A DNA stretch of 64,000 nt from Mariniphaga sp964624645 (GTDB taxonomy: Bacteria; Bacteroidota; Bacteroidia; Bacteroidales; Prolixibacteraceae). Below, piece by piece: positions 26,524 to 35,326 of the stretch; position 1 is the first letter of the stretch; the number at the start of each line of letters is the position of its first letter. Made by a program: the position numbers and the translations under genes. The notes under the pieces are model-generated. The model was not told where the DNA came from. It did not search any database and saw nothing but the letters and a program-made list of their open reading frames with translations. The stretch spans positions 1 to 64,000 of the forward strand of contig CAZVAD010000003.1 of assembly GCA_964624645.1 (NCBI GenBank), given 5' to 3'.

Positions 26524-27018
26524 ATGATTATGACTTTAAAAGAGATAGCAAAAACGATNNNNNNNNNNNNNNNNNNNNNNNNNNNNNNNNNNNNNNNNNN
26601 NNNNNNNNNNNNNNNNNNNNNNNNNNNNNNNNNNNNNNNNNNNNNNNNNNNNNNNNNNTATGTTCTGGAAGATATCCAGGCAGTTGTGGATGTTGCCCAT
26701 GCGCACGGAGTTTTGGTCAAAGTGATTCAGGAAAGCGGCTTTCTCACGCCGGAGCAGGTTGCCAAAGCCTGTGAATTATCCCTGAAAGCCGGCGCCGACT
26801 TTGTGAAAACTTCCACAGGTTTCGGGCCGGGAAAAGCCACTCCCGAAGTGATTGACATTATGATGAAAACGGTTGGCGGCAAAATAGGTGTGAAAGCTTC
26901 GGGCGGAATCCGTACTACGGAAGATGCTATAGCTTTTTTGAATCAGGGAGTCACGCGGCTTGGCATCGGTTCCACCGGTGCAGTTTTGGGAGGCGCCAAA
27001 GCAAATGACAGCTATTAA
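26524..27018 (+). CDS. deoC: Deoxyribose-phosphate aldolase, interrupted by an assembly gap
   Basis: DeoC cleaves 2-deoxyribose 5-phosphate to acetaldehyde and glyceraldehyde 3-phosphate in deoxynucleoside catabolism. Only about 11 N-terminal codons and the last 120 are visible, with 100 N between. The C-terminal part holds the Schiff-base Lys in DFVKTSTGFG, the second Lys in GVKASGGIRT and the phosphate-binding GIGSTGAV. DeoC is usually 215-260 residues, so the true missing DNA is probably nearer 270-300 bases than 100. The part with the catalytic Asp is in the gap. Follows xseB by 4 bp. Confidence 0.9.
   Translation: MIMTLKEIAKTXXXXXXXXXXXXXXXXXXXXXXXXXXXXXXXXXXYVLEDIQAVVDVAHAHGVLVKVIQESGFLTPEQVAKACELSLKAGADFVKTSTGFGPGKATPEVIDIMMKTVGGKIGVKASGGIRTTEDAIAFLNQGVTRLGIGSTGAVLGGAKANDSY
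26559..26658. other. Assembly gap (100 N)
   Basis: Run of exactly 100 N within deoC, probably a fixed-size placeholder. The family length of DeoC suggests that more than 100 bases are missing. Confidence 0.99.
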
Positions 27019-27060
27019 AAAGAAAAGCGGCATCTTTGCTTTCTGAAAATAAAAATCAAC

Positions 27061-28191
27061 ATGCATTTTTTAGACGGAAGCCGCACTTTTATTCATTCGG
27101 AAAAGAACCATTCATCCGTTGAGGAGCAGGTAATCAGCCATCTGGAGCAGTTGCAGTCAATTCATCCGGATAAGCGGATTTATAAATTGAATTTTTTTGC
27201 GGATACCAAATCAAAAGCTGATTACAGCGGGTTAAAGCATAAATTGCAACAGATTGTGGCTGATGCCATTCAAGCGCCGGTAATTTGTGAACTCATTGCG
27301 CAGCCTCCGCTGAATTCCAGAATTTTGGCAGAAGCTTTTACCTTTGACCCTTCTCTTTGGGAGTCAGAATTTATTGCTGATGGGAATAGTGCTGCCATTC
27401 TTTTTAAAAGGGAAGGGACAAAAGCGCTGATTGGAAATTCTTCATCGGAAATTCATTCCGGTTGCCGTGAAAATTCAGAAACTGCATTTGCTGCATTTTC
27501 TAATCTGTTGAAAAAGGCAGATTTGCCCCTGCATTCTGTGGTGCGTCAGTGGAATTACATTGAAAACATTACCGGATTTGACAACGAAAAGCAACGTTAT
27601 CAGGAGTTTAACAATATCCGCTCGGAGGTGTATGCAGCCCATTTTCATGCAAACGGTTTCCCTGCGGCAACCGGAATCGGAATGAACCGTGGCGGGGTGA
27701 TTCTGGAGTTTGTTGCCGTTGATTCATCCGGTGCGGTCAGTTTGCCCATTGACAATCCAGAGCAGGTTTCTGCCCATTGCTACAGCGGGAAAGTTTTGGA
27801 AGGCGGCGTTTCTCTTCTGAAAACAACTCCGAAATTTGAACGTGCCCGGTTTCTGGAGTTGTTTGGCAAAAGACAGGTCTTTATTTCAGGAACGGCTTCT
27901 ATTCGCGGGGAAGAAACAGTTGCCGCCGGCGATCCGGTGAAGCAGACTGAAATTACCATTCAGAATATGCAGCAGCTCTATTCACAAAAATCACTGGAAA
28001 CCATAACCCGTCGCACGCTCCGCCCAGCCTACGGCCATGCACGGGTTTATGTGAAAAGCCGGAAGGATTTTCATGCCATAAAGGGCATATTTGAAAATTA
28101 TTACGGCAATTTACCTGTTGTTTATATGCTTGCAGATATTTGCCGCAATAATTTATTGGTGGAAATCGAAGGCGAGGCAATCCTGCAATAA
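27061..28191 (+). CDS. Chorismatase-like (FkbO/Hyg5/XanB2-type) RidA-fold protein
   Basis: A 376-residue protein. Several blocks match chorismatases: RQWNYIENITGFD, RYQEFNNIRSEVY, FPAATGIGMNRGG, FISGTASIRGEE followed by GDPVKQTEITIQNM, and the C-terminal ADICRNNLLVEIEGEA. These enzymes remove pyruvate from chorismate to give 3- or 4-hydroxybenzoate or a dihydrodiol acid, used for aromatic pigments or polyketide starters. No pigment or polyketide genes are adjacent, so the reaction is uncertain. Lies after deoC and converges with the E1 gene, 25 bp apart. Confidence 0.65.
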   Translation: MHFLDGSRTFIHSEKNHSSVEEQVISHLEQLQSIHPDKRIYKLNFFADTKSKADYSGLKHKLQQIVADAIQAPVICELIAQPPLNSRILAEAFTFDPSLWESEFIADGNSAAILFKREGTKALIGNSSSEIHSGCRENSETAFAAFSNLLKKADLPLHSVVRQWNYIENITGFDNEKQRYQEFNNIRSEVYAAHFHANGFPAATGIGMNRGGVILEFVAVDSSGAVSLPIDNPEQVSAHCYSGKVLEGGVSLLKTTPKFERARFLELFGKRQVFISGTASIRGEETVAAGDPVKQTEITIQNMQQLYSQKSLETITRRTLRPAYGHARVYVKSRKDFHAIKGIFENYYGNLPVVYMLADICRNNLLVEIEGEAILQ

Positions 28192-28216
28192 TACACCTCT
28201 CCCGTATTTTTTCGGA

Positions 28217-30685
28217 TCAGATTCCCCGCGCATTTCTGTCTAATTGCTCCTCTTCCGAAAAATCATTTTCGGGAACGTATCCTGTCAGCGGCAGAATGCG
28301 CTCATGGATGGCATCCACAATCCATTCCGGTTGCGGAAAGAAATGATCCTCCAGTTCGTGTGCCGGCGTAATCCAGTTTCGTGAACCGACCACCACCGGC
28401 GGGGCATCTAAGTAATCGAACGCCAGTTCGGTGAGGTTTGAAGCCATTTCGCGCATGAAAGAGCCGCGGGCTGTGGCATCGCCGGTGATTACGATACGGC
28501 CTGTCTTTTTGATGGATTCGATAACCGGCTCATAGTTGAACGGAACCAGCGAACGGGCATCAATGATTTCTGCCGAAACGTTGTGTTTTTCTTCCAGTAT
28601 TTTTGCAGCATCCAATGCCCGGTAAAGCGTTGCGCCAATGCTCAGAATGGTGATGTCTCCGCCTTCCCTTTTTACGTCGGGCTCGCCAAGCGGAATTTCG
28701 TAATACCCTTCGGGAACGCCTGCTGTGTGAAACATTTCGCCTATGTCGTAAATACGCTGGCTTTCAAAGAAAATGACCGGATCAGTTCCCTGCAATGCGC
28801 TGTTCATCAGTCCTTTTGCATCGTAAGGTGTTGCCGGGAAAACCACTTTCAGCCCCGGAATATGCGCCGGCAGCGCGGTCCAGTCCTGCGAATGCTGCGC
28901 CCCGTATTTTGAGCCGACCGAAACCCGGAGAACCACCGGCATTTTCAGAACATTTCCGCTCATCGCCTGCCATTTGGGAAGCTGATTAAACACTTCATCG
29001 CCCGCCCGTCCCAGAAAATCACAGTACATGATTTCGGGAATGACCCTGCCGCCGCACATGGCATAGCCAATGGCTGTTCCCACAATAGCGCCTTCGGAAA
29101 TGGGCGAATTGAACAACCGGTGATATGGCAGCGCTTCGGTCAGGCCGCGGTAAACGGCAAACGCACCACCCCAGTCGCGGTTTTCCTCGCCATAGGCAAT
29201 CAGGGTCGGGTCTTTGTAAAACCGGTCGATGATTGCTTCAAAAATTCCGTCGCGGAGCGCATAAGTTTTGATTTTGGAGTGGGGTTTTCCGTTCTCGTCG
29301 AACATAAACCGCTCTTTCTTAGCAATCTGCTGTACTCTGGGATTTTCCTCCAGCGGATGGTTCACTTCCGGCTCGCGCTCTTCCATCCGGTCCACCGACT
29401 GGTTGCTGAACATCATTTCGCCAATCCGATTCGGATATTTCTTCATGTCCATTCGCGGCGAAATTTCATCATCAATTGCCAGTTTCAGCGTGGAAGTGAT
29501 AATATTTTCAGTTTCCAATTTGATGCTTTCCAACTCTTCTGCTGAGGCAACCCCGGCTTTCACCAGCTCTTTTCCGAACCAGTTGATGGAATCGTGGCTT
29601 TCCCAGGCTTCGATTTCCTCTTTTGAGCGGTAGGAAGAAGCATCGGACGGGGAGTGGCCGCTGTACCGGTAGGTAAGCACATCCAGCAGGACAGGCCCGC
29701 GTTTTTCCTGCAGAATCTGTTTTTTTCTGCGGTAGGCGTCAATGACAGCTAGCGGATTGTATCCGTCCACGCGCTCAGCGTGCATCTGGTCGGCGTTTAA
29801 TCCGGCGCCAATGCGGGCGGCAATTCCGTAGCCCATTGTTTCACCGCTGGTCTGCCCGCCCATGCCGTACTGGTTGTTCATAATGTTGATAATGAGTGGC
29901 AGGCCGCCTTTCATGTCGCCTTCCCAGAGGTGCTCAAACTGATCCATGGTGGCAAAGGTAAGTCCTTCCCAGACGGGGCCACATGCCATGGATGCATCGC
30001 CGATGTTGGCAACGATGATCCCTTTTTTGCGGTTTACCTTTTTGTAGAGCGCCGCACCCACCGAAATATCTCCGGAACCGCCAACAATTGCATTGTTGGG
30101 ATAAACGCCGAATGGCGTGAAAAAAGCGTGCATGGAACCGCCTAACCCTTTGTTGAAACCGGTTTCGCGGGCAAAAATTTCCGCCAGAGTTCCGTATAGC
30201 AAATATTTCACTGCCAGCTCCCTGGTTGTTCCGGTGTGGCCTGCTTTCACCGGCGCCAGCGGCACTCCCTCAAAATAGGTTTCCATGATGTTTTCCAGCG
30301 TTTCATCATCCAGTTTGTCAATAGCAGACAGTCCTTTGGCAAGAATTTCACCGTGGCTGCGGTGTGAGCCGAAAATGAAATCATCGGCATCAAGGGTGAA
30401 GGCCATTCCCACGGCAGCCGCTTCCTGCCCGATGGAAAGATGCGCCGGCCCGGGGTGGTTGTACGGAATTCCGTTATAATCACCGCGGGTTTTGATCAGG
30501 TTCAGCATCGTTTCAAATTCACGGATGACCACCATGTCGTGATAAATCCGCAGAAAATCTTCCCTGCTGAAGTTTTCCATCTCCTCCTCAATGGATTTAT
30601 TGTACTGGTTGATTGGAATGGGATCGAATTCCAGCATTTGCGGTTTTCTGACCTCGTCGGGATTTATGAATTGTATTTTTGGCAT
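28217..30685 (-). CDS. 2-oxoacid dehydrogenase E1, fused alpha and beta subunits
   Basis: An 822-residue thiamine-diphosphate E1 component. The N-terminal half is the alpha subunit (SHRSHGEILAKG, then GDASMACGPVWEG and NNQYGMGGQTSGE for Mg-ThDP binding, and YSGHSPSDASSYRS). The second half, from about 470, is the beta subunit (YGEENRDWGGAF, FNSPISEGAIVGTAIGYAM, and a transketolase-C end). Alpha-beta fusion is common in Bacteroidota branched-chain 2-oxoacid dehydrogenases, but pyruvate or acetoin substrates are not excluded. Lies 63 bp downstream of the E2 gene; no E3 is in the cluster. Confidence 0.88.
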   Translation of the reverse strand: MPKIQFINPDEVRKPQMLEFDPIPINQYNKSIEEEMENFSREDFLRIYHDMVVIREFETMLNLIKTRGDYNGIPYNHPGPAHLSIGQEAAAVGMAFTLDADDFIFGSHRSHGEILAKGLSAIDKLDDETLENIMETYFEGVPLAPVKAGHTGTTRELAVKYLLYGTLAEIFARETGFNKGLGGSMHAFFTPFGVYPNNAIVGGSGDISVGAALYKKVNRKKGIIVANIGDASMACGPVWEGLTFATMDQFEHLWEGDMKGGLPLIINIMNNQYGMGGQTSGETMGYGIAARIGAGLNADQMHAERVDGYNPLAVIDAYRRKKQILQEKRGPVLLDVLTYRYSGHSPSDASSYRSKEEIEAWESHDSINWFGKELVKAGVASAEELESIKLETENIITSTLKLAIDDEISPRMDMKKYPNRIGEMMFSNQSVDRMEEREPEVNHPLEENPRVQQIAKKERFMFDENGKPHSKIKTYALRDGIFEAIIDRFYKDPTLIAYGEENRDWGGAFAVYRGLTEALPYHRLFNSPISEGAIVGTAIGYAMCGGRVIPEIMYCDFLGRAGDEVFNQLPKWQAMSGNVLKMPVVLRVSVGSKYGAQHSQDWTALPAHIPGLKVVFPATPYDAKGLMNSALQGTDPVIFFESQRIYDIGEMFHTAGVPEGYYEIPLGEPDVKREGGDITILSIGATLYRALDAAKILEEKHNVSAEIIDARSLVPFNYEPVIESIKKTGRIVITGDATARGSFMREMASNLTELAFDYLDAPPVVVGSRNWITPAHELEDHFFPQPEWIVDAIHERILPLTGYVPENDFSEEEQLDRNARGI

Positions 30686-30748
30686 TTTGCGATATTTTTA
30701 ATTTGTTATTACTCCGTTTGTTGAATGATTGAAAAATCCATTTAAAGT

Positions 30749-32023
30749 TCAGACATTCAGATTTTCAATCTGATTTTTAATTTCAGCAAGGAAGCGTGTC
30801 GCTTCGCCGCCGTCAAGCGCCTGATGATTGTAGGTCAGCGACAGGCCAATCACCGGAACAAAAGCATATATTCCTTCCTCAATTTCCTTTGGGCGGGGAA
30901 TGATTGTACACACACCAAGAATGGCTGTCTGCGGCAGGTTGATTACCGGCGTAAACATTTCCACCCCGTAATTTCCTAAATTTGAAATGGTGAAGGATGC
31001 CGCTTCAGGATTGAGTAAATCGGGATTCACGCTGCCGCTGCGCGCCTGTGCTGCCAACTGTTGCAGCTGAAATGAGAGTCCGGTCAGCGAAAGGTCGTCG
31101 GCGTTTTGCAATGCCGGAACCATCAGTCCGCGCTCGGTATCCACCGCCAGCCCGAGATGCACTTTTTTGAACCATTTCATTTTGTCGCCCAAATAGTGCG
31201 TGTTCACCTGCGGGAATTTTTCCAGCGCCCGGATGGTTGCAAAACAAACCAGATCGTTGATGGTAACATTCTGTGAAACAGTTCCTTCAGCTAAAGCTTC
31301 TTTCTGTTTTTTTCGCAGTTTCAGCAGCTGCCGGGCATCGGCGCTGAGGTGATGCGTGAGTTGTGCCGAATTTTGCAGCGATTGGTGCATGGCATGGGCA
31401 ATCAGCTTCCGGATGTTTGAAATCGGTTTTATTTCAAAATCATCACCGGTTTGGATGATTTGTGCTTTCTGTGTTTCCGGTTTTGCAGATGGCGCCGGCA
31501 CTGCAACAGGTTGCTGAACAGATTTTCCGGCAGTTTCAATATCGCGGGCAATGATTCGTCCGCGCGGCCCGGAGCCTTTAATCCGGGAAATATCCAAACC
31601 GGCTTTCAGCGCCATGTTTTTGGCAAGCGGTGAAATGCGGATACGCTTCCCCGCCTCATTCTCCTCAATGTCAAATTCAATGACTGTCGGGGCCTCTTCG
31701 GTTTCTTCCTTCACTTCCGGTTCGGGTGAGCCGGCTGCGGATGCAACAGTTGTTCCGCCGGGAGCAAATTCATCCACCGGCTCTCCTGCCTTTCCGATTA
31801 CTGCTACGTTGGTGAGCACCGGCACTTCGTCTCCCTCTTCAAAAAATATGACTAACAGAATTCCGTCTTCGGCGGCTTCTTCATCAAACGTTGCCTTGTC
31901 GGTTTCATAGGAGAAAAGCAAATCGCCCTTTTTGACTTCTTCACCAACCGATTTGTGCCACTGCCCCATGATACAGGATTCAACTGACTGGCCCTGGCGG
32001 GGCATCATTACAGGTGTTGCCAT
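30749..32023 (-). CDS. 2-oxoacid dehydrogenase E2, lipoyl acyltransferase
   Basis: A 424-residue E2 core enzyme. Order: lipoyl domain (1-80; lipoyl Lys in YETDKATFDEE), a flexible Pro/Ala/Glu linker, the peripheral subunit-binding domain (RISPLAKNMALKAG...GSGPRGRIIARDI, about 130-165), a second linker, and the catalytic domain ending with the HxxxDG motif in NHQALDGGEA. It passes acyl groups from E1 to CoA. First gene of an E2-E1 operon, divergent from a GntR regulator, with an operator-like box 14 bp before its start. Confidence 0.93.
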   Translation of the reverse strand: MATPVMMPRQGQSVESCIMGQWHKSVGEEVKKGDLLFSYETDKATFDEEAAEDGILLVIFFEEGDEVPVLTNVAVIGKAGEPVDEFAPGGTTVASAAGSPEPEVKEETEEAPTVIEFDIEENEAGKRIRISPLAKNMALKAGLDISRIKGSGPRGRIIARDIETAGKSVQQPVAVPAPSAKPETQKAQIIQTGDDFEIKPISNIRKLIAHAMHQSLQNSAQLTHHLSADARQLLKLRKKQKEALAEGTVSQNVTINDLVCFATIRALEKFPQVNTHYLGDKMKWFKKVHLGLAVDTERGLMVPALQNADDLSLTGLSFQLQQLAAQARSGSVNPDLLNPEAASFTISNLGNYGVEMFTPVINLPQTAILGVCTIIPRPKEIEEGIYAFVPVIGLSLTYNHQALDGGEATRFLAEIKNQIENLNV

Positions 32024-32037
32024 TGTTATTATTGTTT

Positions 32038-32052
32038 AACTTGTTATTACAA
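32038..32052. promoter_or_regulatory. Operator-like box A, upstream of E2
   Basis: AACTTGTTATTACAA contains the inverted repeat TTGT-TATT-ACAA. It is identical at 13 of 15 positions to box B at 32141. It lies 14 bp before the E2 start codon. Candidate site for the adjacent GntR protein, whose family often binds such TTGT/ACAA-type inverted repeats (inference). Confidence 0.5.
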
Positions 32053-32075
32053 ACTTGAAAATCAAATTTCTTTCA

Positions 32076-32083
32076 TACTTTTG
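32076..32083 (+). promoter_or_regulatory. Candidate promoter for the GntR gene
   Basis: TACTTTTG matches the -7 consensus TAnnTTTG exactly, with TTGA 18 bases upstream (32055-32058) as a possible -33 element. It overlaps the palindrome at 32079-32099. A second exact match, TAATTTTG at 32183-32190, lies almost on the start codon and would give a nearly leaderless transcript. Confidence 0.4.
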
Positions 32084-32099
32084 CTGATTATCAGCAAAA
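32079..32099. promoter_or_regulatory. Perfect palindrome in the GntR/E2 divergent region
   Basis: Nine-base arms TTTTGCTGA and TCAGCAAAA flank TTA, giving a perfect 21-bp palindrome between the two operator-like boxes. It differs in sequence from the boxes and overlaps the candidate -7 element. It could be a second regulator's site; it is not placed to end either gene. Confidence 0.45.
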
Positions 32100-32140
32100 A
32101 AGAATTCTATTGTATTTGATGATGCAAACTTAAATAAAAT

Positions 32141-32158
32141 AACTTGTAAATACAAGTT
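32141..32158. promoter_or_regulatory. Operator-like box B, upstream of the GntR gene
   Basis: AACTTGTAAATACAAGTT is a perfect inverted repeat with 8-bp arms and an AA centre, 36 bp before the GntR start. Box A near E2 shares its left 15 bases with two changes. The symmetry and repetition on both sides of a divergent regulator/target pair suggest autoregulation and control of E2-E1. Confidence 0.6.
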
Positions 32159-32194
32159 GTTTTTTATTTTCATTAAAATTTTTAATTTTGAAGC

Positions 32195-32905
32195 ATGAAT
32201 GACACTGTTCCGCAATACCGGAAATTATCAGAACTGCTCCGCGAGCATATTCTTACCGGAGTTTACAACGAAGGCGATCTGCTTCCTTCGGAAAATGAGT
32301 TGTGTACGATTTACGGAATCACCCGTCCCACGGTGCGCCATGCACTGGATATGCTTGTGAAAGACGGGCTGATTCTGAAAAAACAGGGGAAGGGAAGTAT
32401 CGTGCGTAAGCCGCCTCAGAAAATCGGTATTTTGTCCATTTCAGGAACGGCATCCGCTGTGGGGACGCGTTATCTGAAAACTGATATTTTGCAGCCTCCG
32501 GTTATCAGGGACTGGCCGCAGGAATTTGCATTTGAACTTTCGGAGCTTGAAAAAGAGTCATGGTGCATTTACATGGAACGGCTTCGGTACGTGGACGGGA
32601 AACCGGTTTTTTATGACATCAACCATTTGCCGAACATCAACCTGCCCCGTTTTACCAGGCGTTCGCTGGAGAACAAGTCGCTGTTTGAGGTTTTGCGCAA
32701 ACATTATCATGTGGATATTACCGGGGGGGAGCAGCAGTTGAAAGCCATCATTCCGGATGAGAAAATCAAAAATATGCTCCGGATGAAAAAAGGGGAACCG
32801 GTGCTGCATATCGAACGGAAACTTACCACAAACAGGGAAGGATTTAATATTTACTCCACAATTTACTTTAATTCTGAAAACCACACCATTTTTGGAAGTT
32901 TTTGA
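32195..32905 (+). CDS. GntR family transcriptional regulator (HutC subfamily)
   Basis: A 236-residue regulator with an N-terminal winged helix (LREHILTGVYNEGDLLPSEN, then TRPTVRHALDMLVKDGLI) and a C-terminal UTRA-type ligand-binding domain (KQGKGSIVR, then YMERLRYVDGKPVF, MKKGEPVLHIERK). HutC-type proteins sense small metabolites such as urocanate, sugars or sugar phosphates. Divergent from the E2-E1 operon with shared operator-like boxes, so the ligand may be a metabolite of that pathway (inference). Confidence 0.88.
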   Translation: MNDTVPQYRKLSELLREHILTGVYNEGDLLPSENELCTIYGITRPTVRHALDMLVKDGLILKKQGKGSIVRKPPQKIGILSISGTASAVGTRYLKTDILQPPVIRDWPQEFAFELSELEKESWCIYMERLRYVDGKPVFYDINHLPNINLPRFTRRSLENKSLFEVLRKHYHVDITGGEQQLKAIIPDEKIKNMLRMKKGEPVLHIERKLTTNREGFNIYSTIYFNSENHTIFGSF

Positions 32906-33010
32906 TTATTAAACCCTACTTTTGCCCGAATTTTTATTTCCTGGCAAAATTCAGGACAGAATAAAAAATGACGTATTGAATAAATGTCATTCATTTTATA
33001 ACGAAACATT

Positions 33011-33919
33011 TTGATTTTGGCAGAAACAGCAGCACTGACTGAAATAAAAGAACCTGTGAACATCAGGGGGGAAAAGGCAACATTTGAAAATGAAGAATAT
33101 GGTGCACACCCGCGCAATACCTTCGACATCTGGCTGGCACAATCCGAAAAACCGACTCCGTTAGTGATTTATATTCATGGCGGCGGTTTCACCGGCGGCG
33201 ACAAATCCAAATATTTTCAGTCTGAAGACCTCGTGCGCTTCCTGGATGCAGGCGTGTCGGTGGCAACCATCAACTACAGGTTTATGACGGAGGCACCTTA
33301 TGGGATACTGGCCAGTTTCAACGACTCGAAAAGGTGCCTGCAATACATCCGGCGCCATGCCAAAAAATACAATATTGACAAAACGCGTATTGCCTGCTCG
33401 GGCGGTTCTGCCGGTGCGGGCACTGCGTTGTGGCTCGCCTTTTCCGGTGAAATGGCCGAACCGGACAGCCATGACCCCGTGCTGCGCGAATCTACGCGGA
33501 TAACCTGTGCGGGCGCTTTTGCCACCCAGTCCACGTATGATATTTTTCAATGGGGAAAAATACTCGGCATTCCCATGCCGGACACTCCCGGACAACGCAG
33601 GGCAGTTGCTGTGGCATTCGGAATGCCTGAACATCATGGCGCGGATTTGTCTGAGCAGACAGAAATCAGAAAAAAGCTGGATTTGTTAAGCATGATGGAT
33701 AAAAATGATCCGCCGGTTTTTGTGTTCAATAAACATAAAAACGGAATTCCGTCCAATGATGATGAACGGAACCACCATCCGCTTCATGCCCGTGCAATCA
33801 AGGAAAAAGCAGCGGAAGTGGGGCTCCGGGCAATTGTTTATGCTCCCGAAATCGGAATTGTGGATTCTTCGGGAAAAGACTTAGTTGCCTTTTTTCTTGA
33901 AGAATTCTTTAAAAAGTAA
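33011..33919 (+). CDS. Alpha/beta hydrolase (esterase/lipase type)
   Basis: About 302 residues, with the oxyanion-hole motif HGGGFTGGD, the nucleophile elbow GGSAGAG and a C-terminal region with DPPVFVFN and ERNHHPLHA that may hold the acid and His. Resembles carboxylesterases of the BD-FAE/hormone-sensitive lipase group. No ATG is available: the frame is closed by TAA at 32999, and the first Met is in the middle of the fold. TTG 33011 or 33017 is therefore the likely start. No signal peptide is seen. Follows the GntR gene by 105 bp. Confidence 0.75.
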   Translation: MILAETAALTEIKEPVNIRGEKATFENEEYGAHPRNTFDIWLAQSEKPTPLVIYIHGGGFTGGDKSKYFQSEDLVRFLDAGVSVATINYRFMTEAPYGILASFNDSKRCLQYIRRHAKKYNIDKTRIACSGGSAGAGTALWLAFSGEMAEPDSHDPVLRESTRITCAGAFATQSTYDIFQWGKILGIPMPDTPGQRRAVAVAFGMPEHHGADLSEQTEIRKKLDLLSMMDKNDPPVFVFNKHKNGIPSNDDERNHHPLHARAIKEKAAEVGLRAIVYAPEIGIVDSSGKDLVAFFLEEFFKK

Positions 33920-34003
33920 TGACTATCTGTTTGTTTCCATAAACTTTTTCCTAAAAAAAGAGATATTTACATCCGAGAAACAATCTATGTAAAAAAATTC
34001 ACA

Positions 34004-35326
34004 ATGAAGGTTTTAAAATTTGGCGGCACTTCGGTAGGTTCTCCTGAAAATATGAGAGCAACTTTGAAAATTATAGCCAACGGCAAAAGGAAAATTGTCG
34101 TGCTTTCAGCTATGGCAGGCACTACCAATGCACTTGTTGAAATTGCCGGAAATCTGAAAAAAGAGGCCGGGGAAACAGCCGGAAAACTCATCGGTAAACT
34201 GGAAATCGGTTACGAAGAAGTTGTGAATGCCCTTTTTAAAACGGAAGAAAACAGAAAGAAAGGGAGAGAAGTGATTGAAGCAAGTTTCGGCGCAATAAAA
34301 TCGTTTACCTCCGGTAAATTCACTCAGGTTGGTGAAAACACCATATTGGCACAGGGGGAGCTTATTTCAACCCAGCTGTTCACCCTGTTGATGATTGAGG
34401 AAGGGCATGATGCCAAATTGCTGCCTGCCCTTGAATTTATGCGCACGGACGAAGAGAAAATGGCTGATTCCGATTTTATCCGCACAAACATTCAGCGGGT
34501 GCTTGAAGAGGCAGGCCCTGCAACCTATTATGTGACCCAGGGATATATCTGCCGGAATGCAGACGGAGCTATTGACAACCTGCAGCGCGGCGGGAGCGAT
34601 TACACCGCATCCCTTGTTGGCGCAGCGGTTGATGCCGAAGAGATTCAAATCTGGACAGATATTGACGGTTTCCATGACAATGATCCGCGCTTTGTGGAAA
34701 ATACCGCAAAAATTGACCGGCTTTCATTTAACGAAGCGGCTGAGTTAGCCTATTTCGGAGCAAAAATCCTGCATCCGCAGACTGTTTTTCCGGCATATGC
34801 TAAGAATATTCCCGTCCGGCTGAAAAACACGATGAATCCTTCCGACAGCGGCACGCTGATTACCACGGAATCATCAGGCGCCGGAATCAAGGCTGTTGCT
34901 GCCAAAGACGGCATCACGGCTATAAAAATCCGTTCAGGACGTATGTTGATGGCCTATGGTTTTCTGAAAAATGTATTTAAGATTTTTGCCGATTACAGAA
35001 CGCCCATTGACATGATCTCCACTTCCGAGGTGGCCGTTTCGCTCACCGTTGACAGCACAGAGAATCTGGAGCAGATTTTACATGAACTGGAAAAATACGG
35101 AACCGTGGAAATAGACCGGAACATGGCCATTGTGTGCCTTGTAGGCGATATTATCCGCGAGGAGCGCGGTTTTGCATCCAAAGTGTTCCATGCACTGGAC
35201 GGCATCCCCATCCGGATGATTTCCTACGGTGGAAGCCGCTACAACATATCCATCCTGGTTCCCGAATCCCAAAAGGTGAACACCCTCCGGGCGCTGAGCG
35301 AAAACCTGCTGCATAACGGGCATTGA
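34004..35326 (+). CDS. Aspartate kinase
   Basis: A 440-residue monofunctional aspartokinase catalysing the first step of the lysine, threonine and methionine pathway. Seen: KFGGTSVGSPENM at the N-terminus, FTQVGENTILAQGELIS, GGSDYTASLVGAA, WTDIDGFHDNDPRF, and two C-terminal ACT domains (about 300-440) for allosteric feedback. It is not fused to homoserine dehydrogenase or diaminopimelate decarboxylase, unlike some phylum members. No pathway neighbours. Which amino acid inhibits it cannot be told. Confidence 0.93.
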   Translation: MKVLKFGGTSVGSPENMRATLKIIANGKRKIVVLSAMAGTTNALVEIAGNLKKEAGETAGKLIGKLEIGYEEVVNALFKTEENRKKGREVIEASFGAIKSFTSGKFTQVGENTILAQGELISTQLFTLLMIEEGHDAKLLPALEFMRTDEEKMADSDFIRTNIQRVLEEAGPATYYVTQGYICRNADGAIDNLQRGGSDYTASLVGAAVDAEEIQIWTDIDGFHDNDPRFVENTAKIDRLSFNEAAELAYFGAKILHPQTVFPAYAKNIPVRLKNTMNPSDSGTLITTESSGAGIKAVAAKDGITAIKIRSGRMLMAYGFLKNVFKIFADYRTPIDMISTSEVAVSLTVDSTENLEQILHELEKYGTVEIDRNMAIVCLVGDIIREERGFASKVFHALDGIPIRMISYGGSRYNISILVPESQKVNTLRALSENLLHNGH

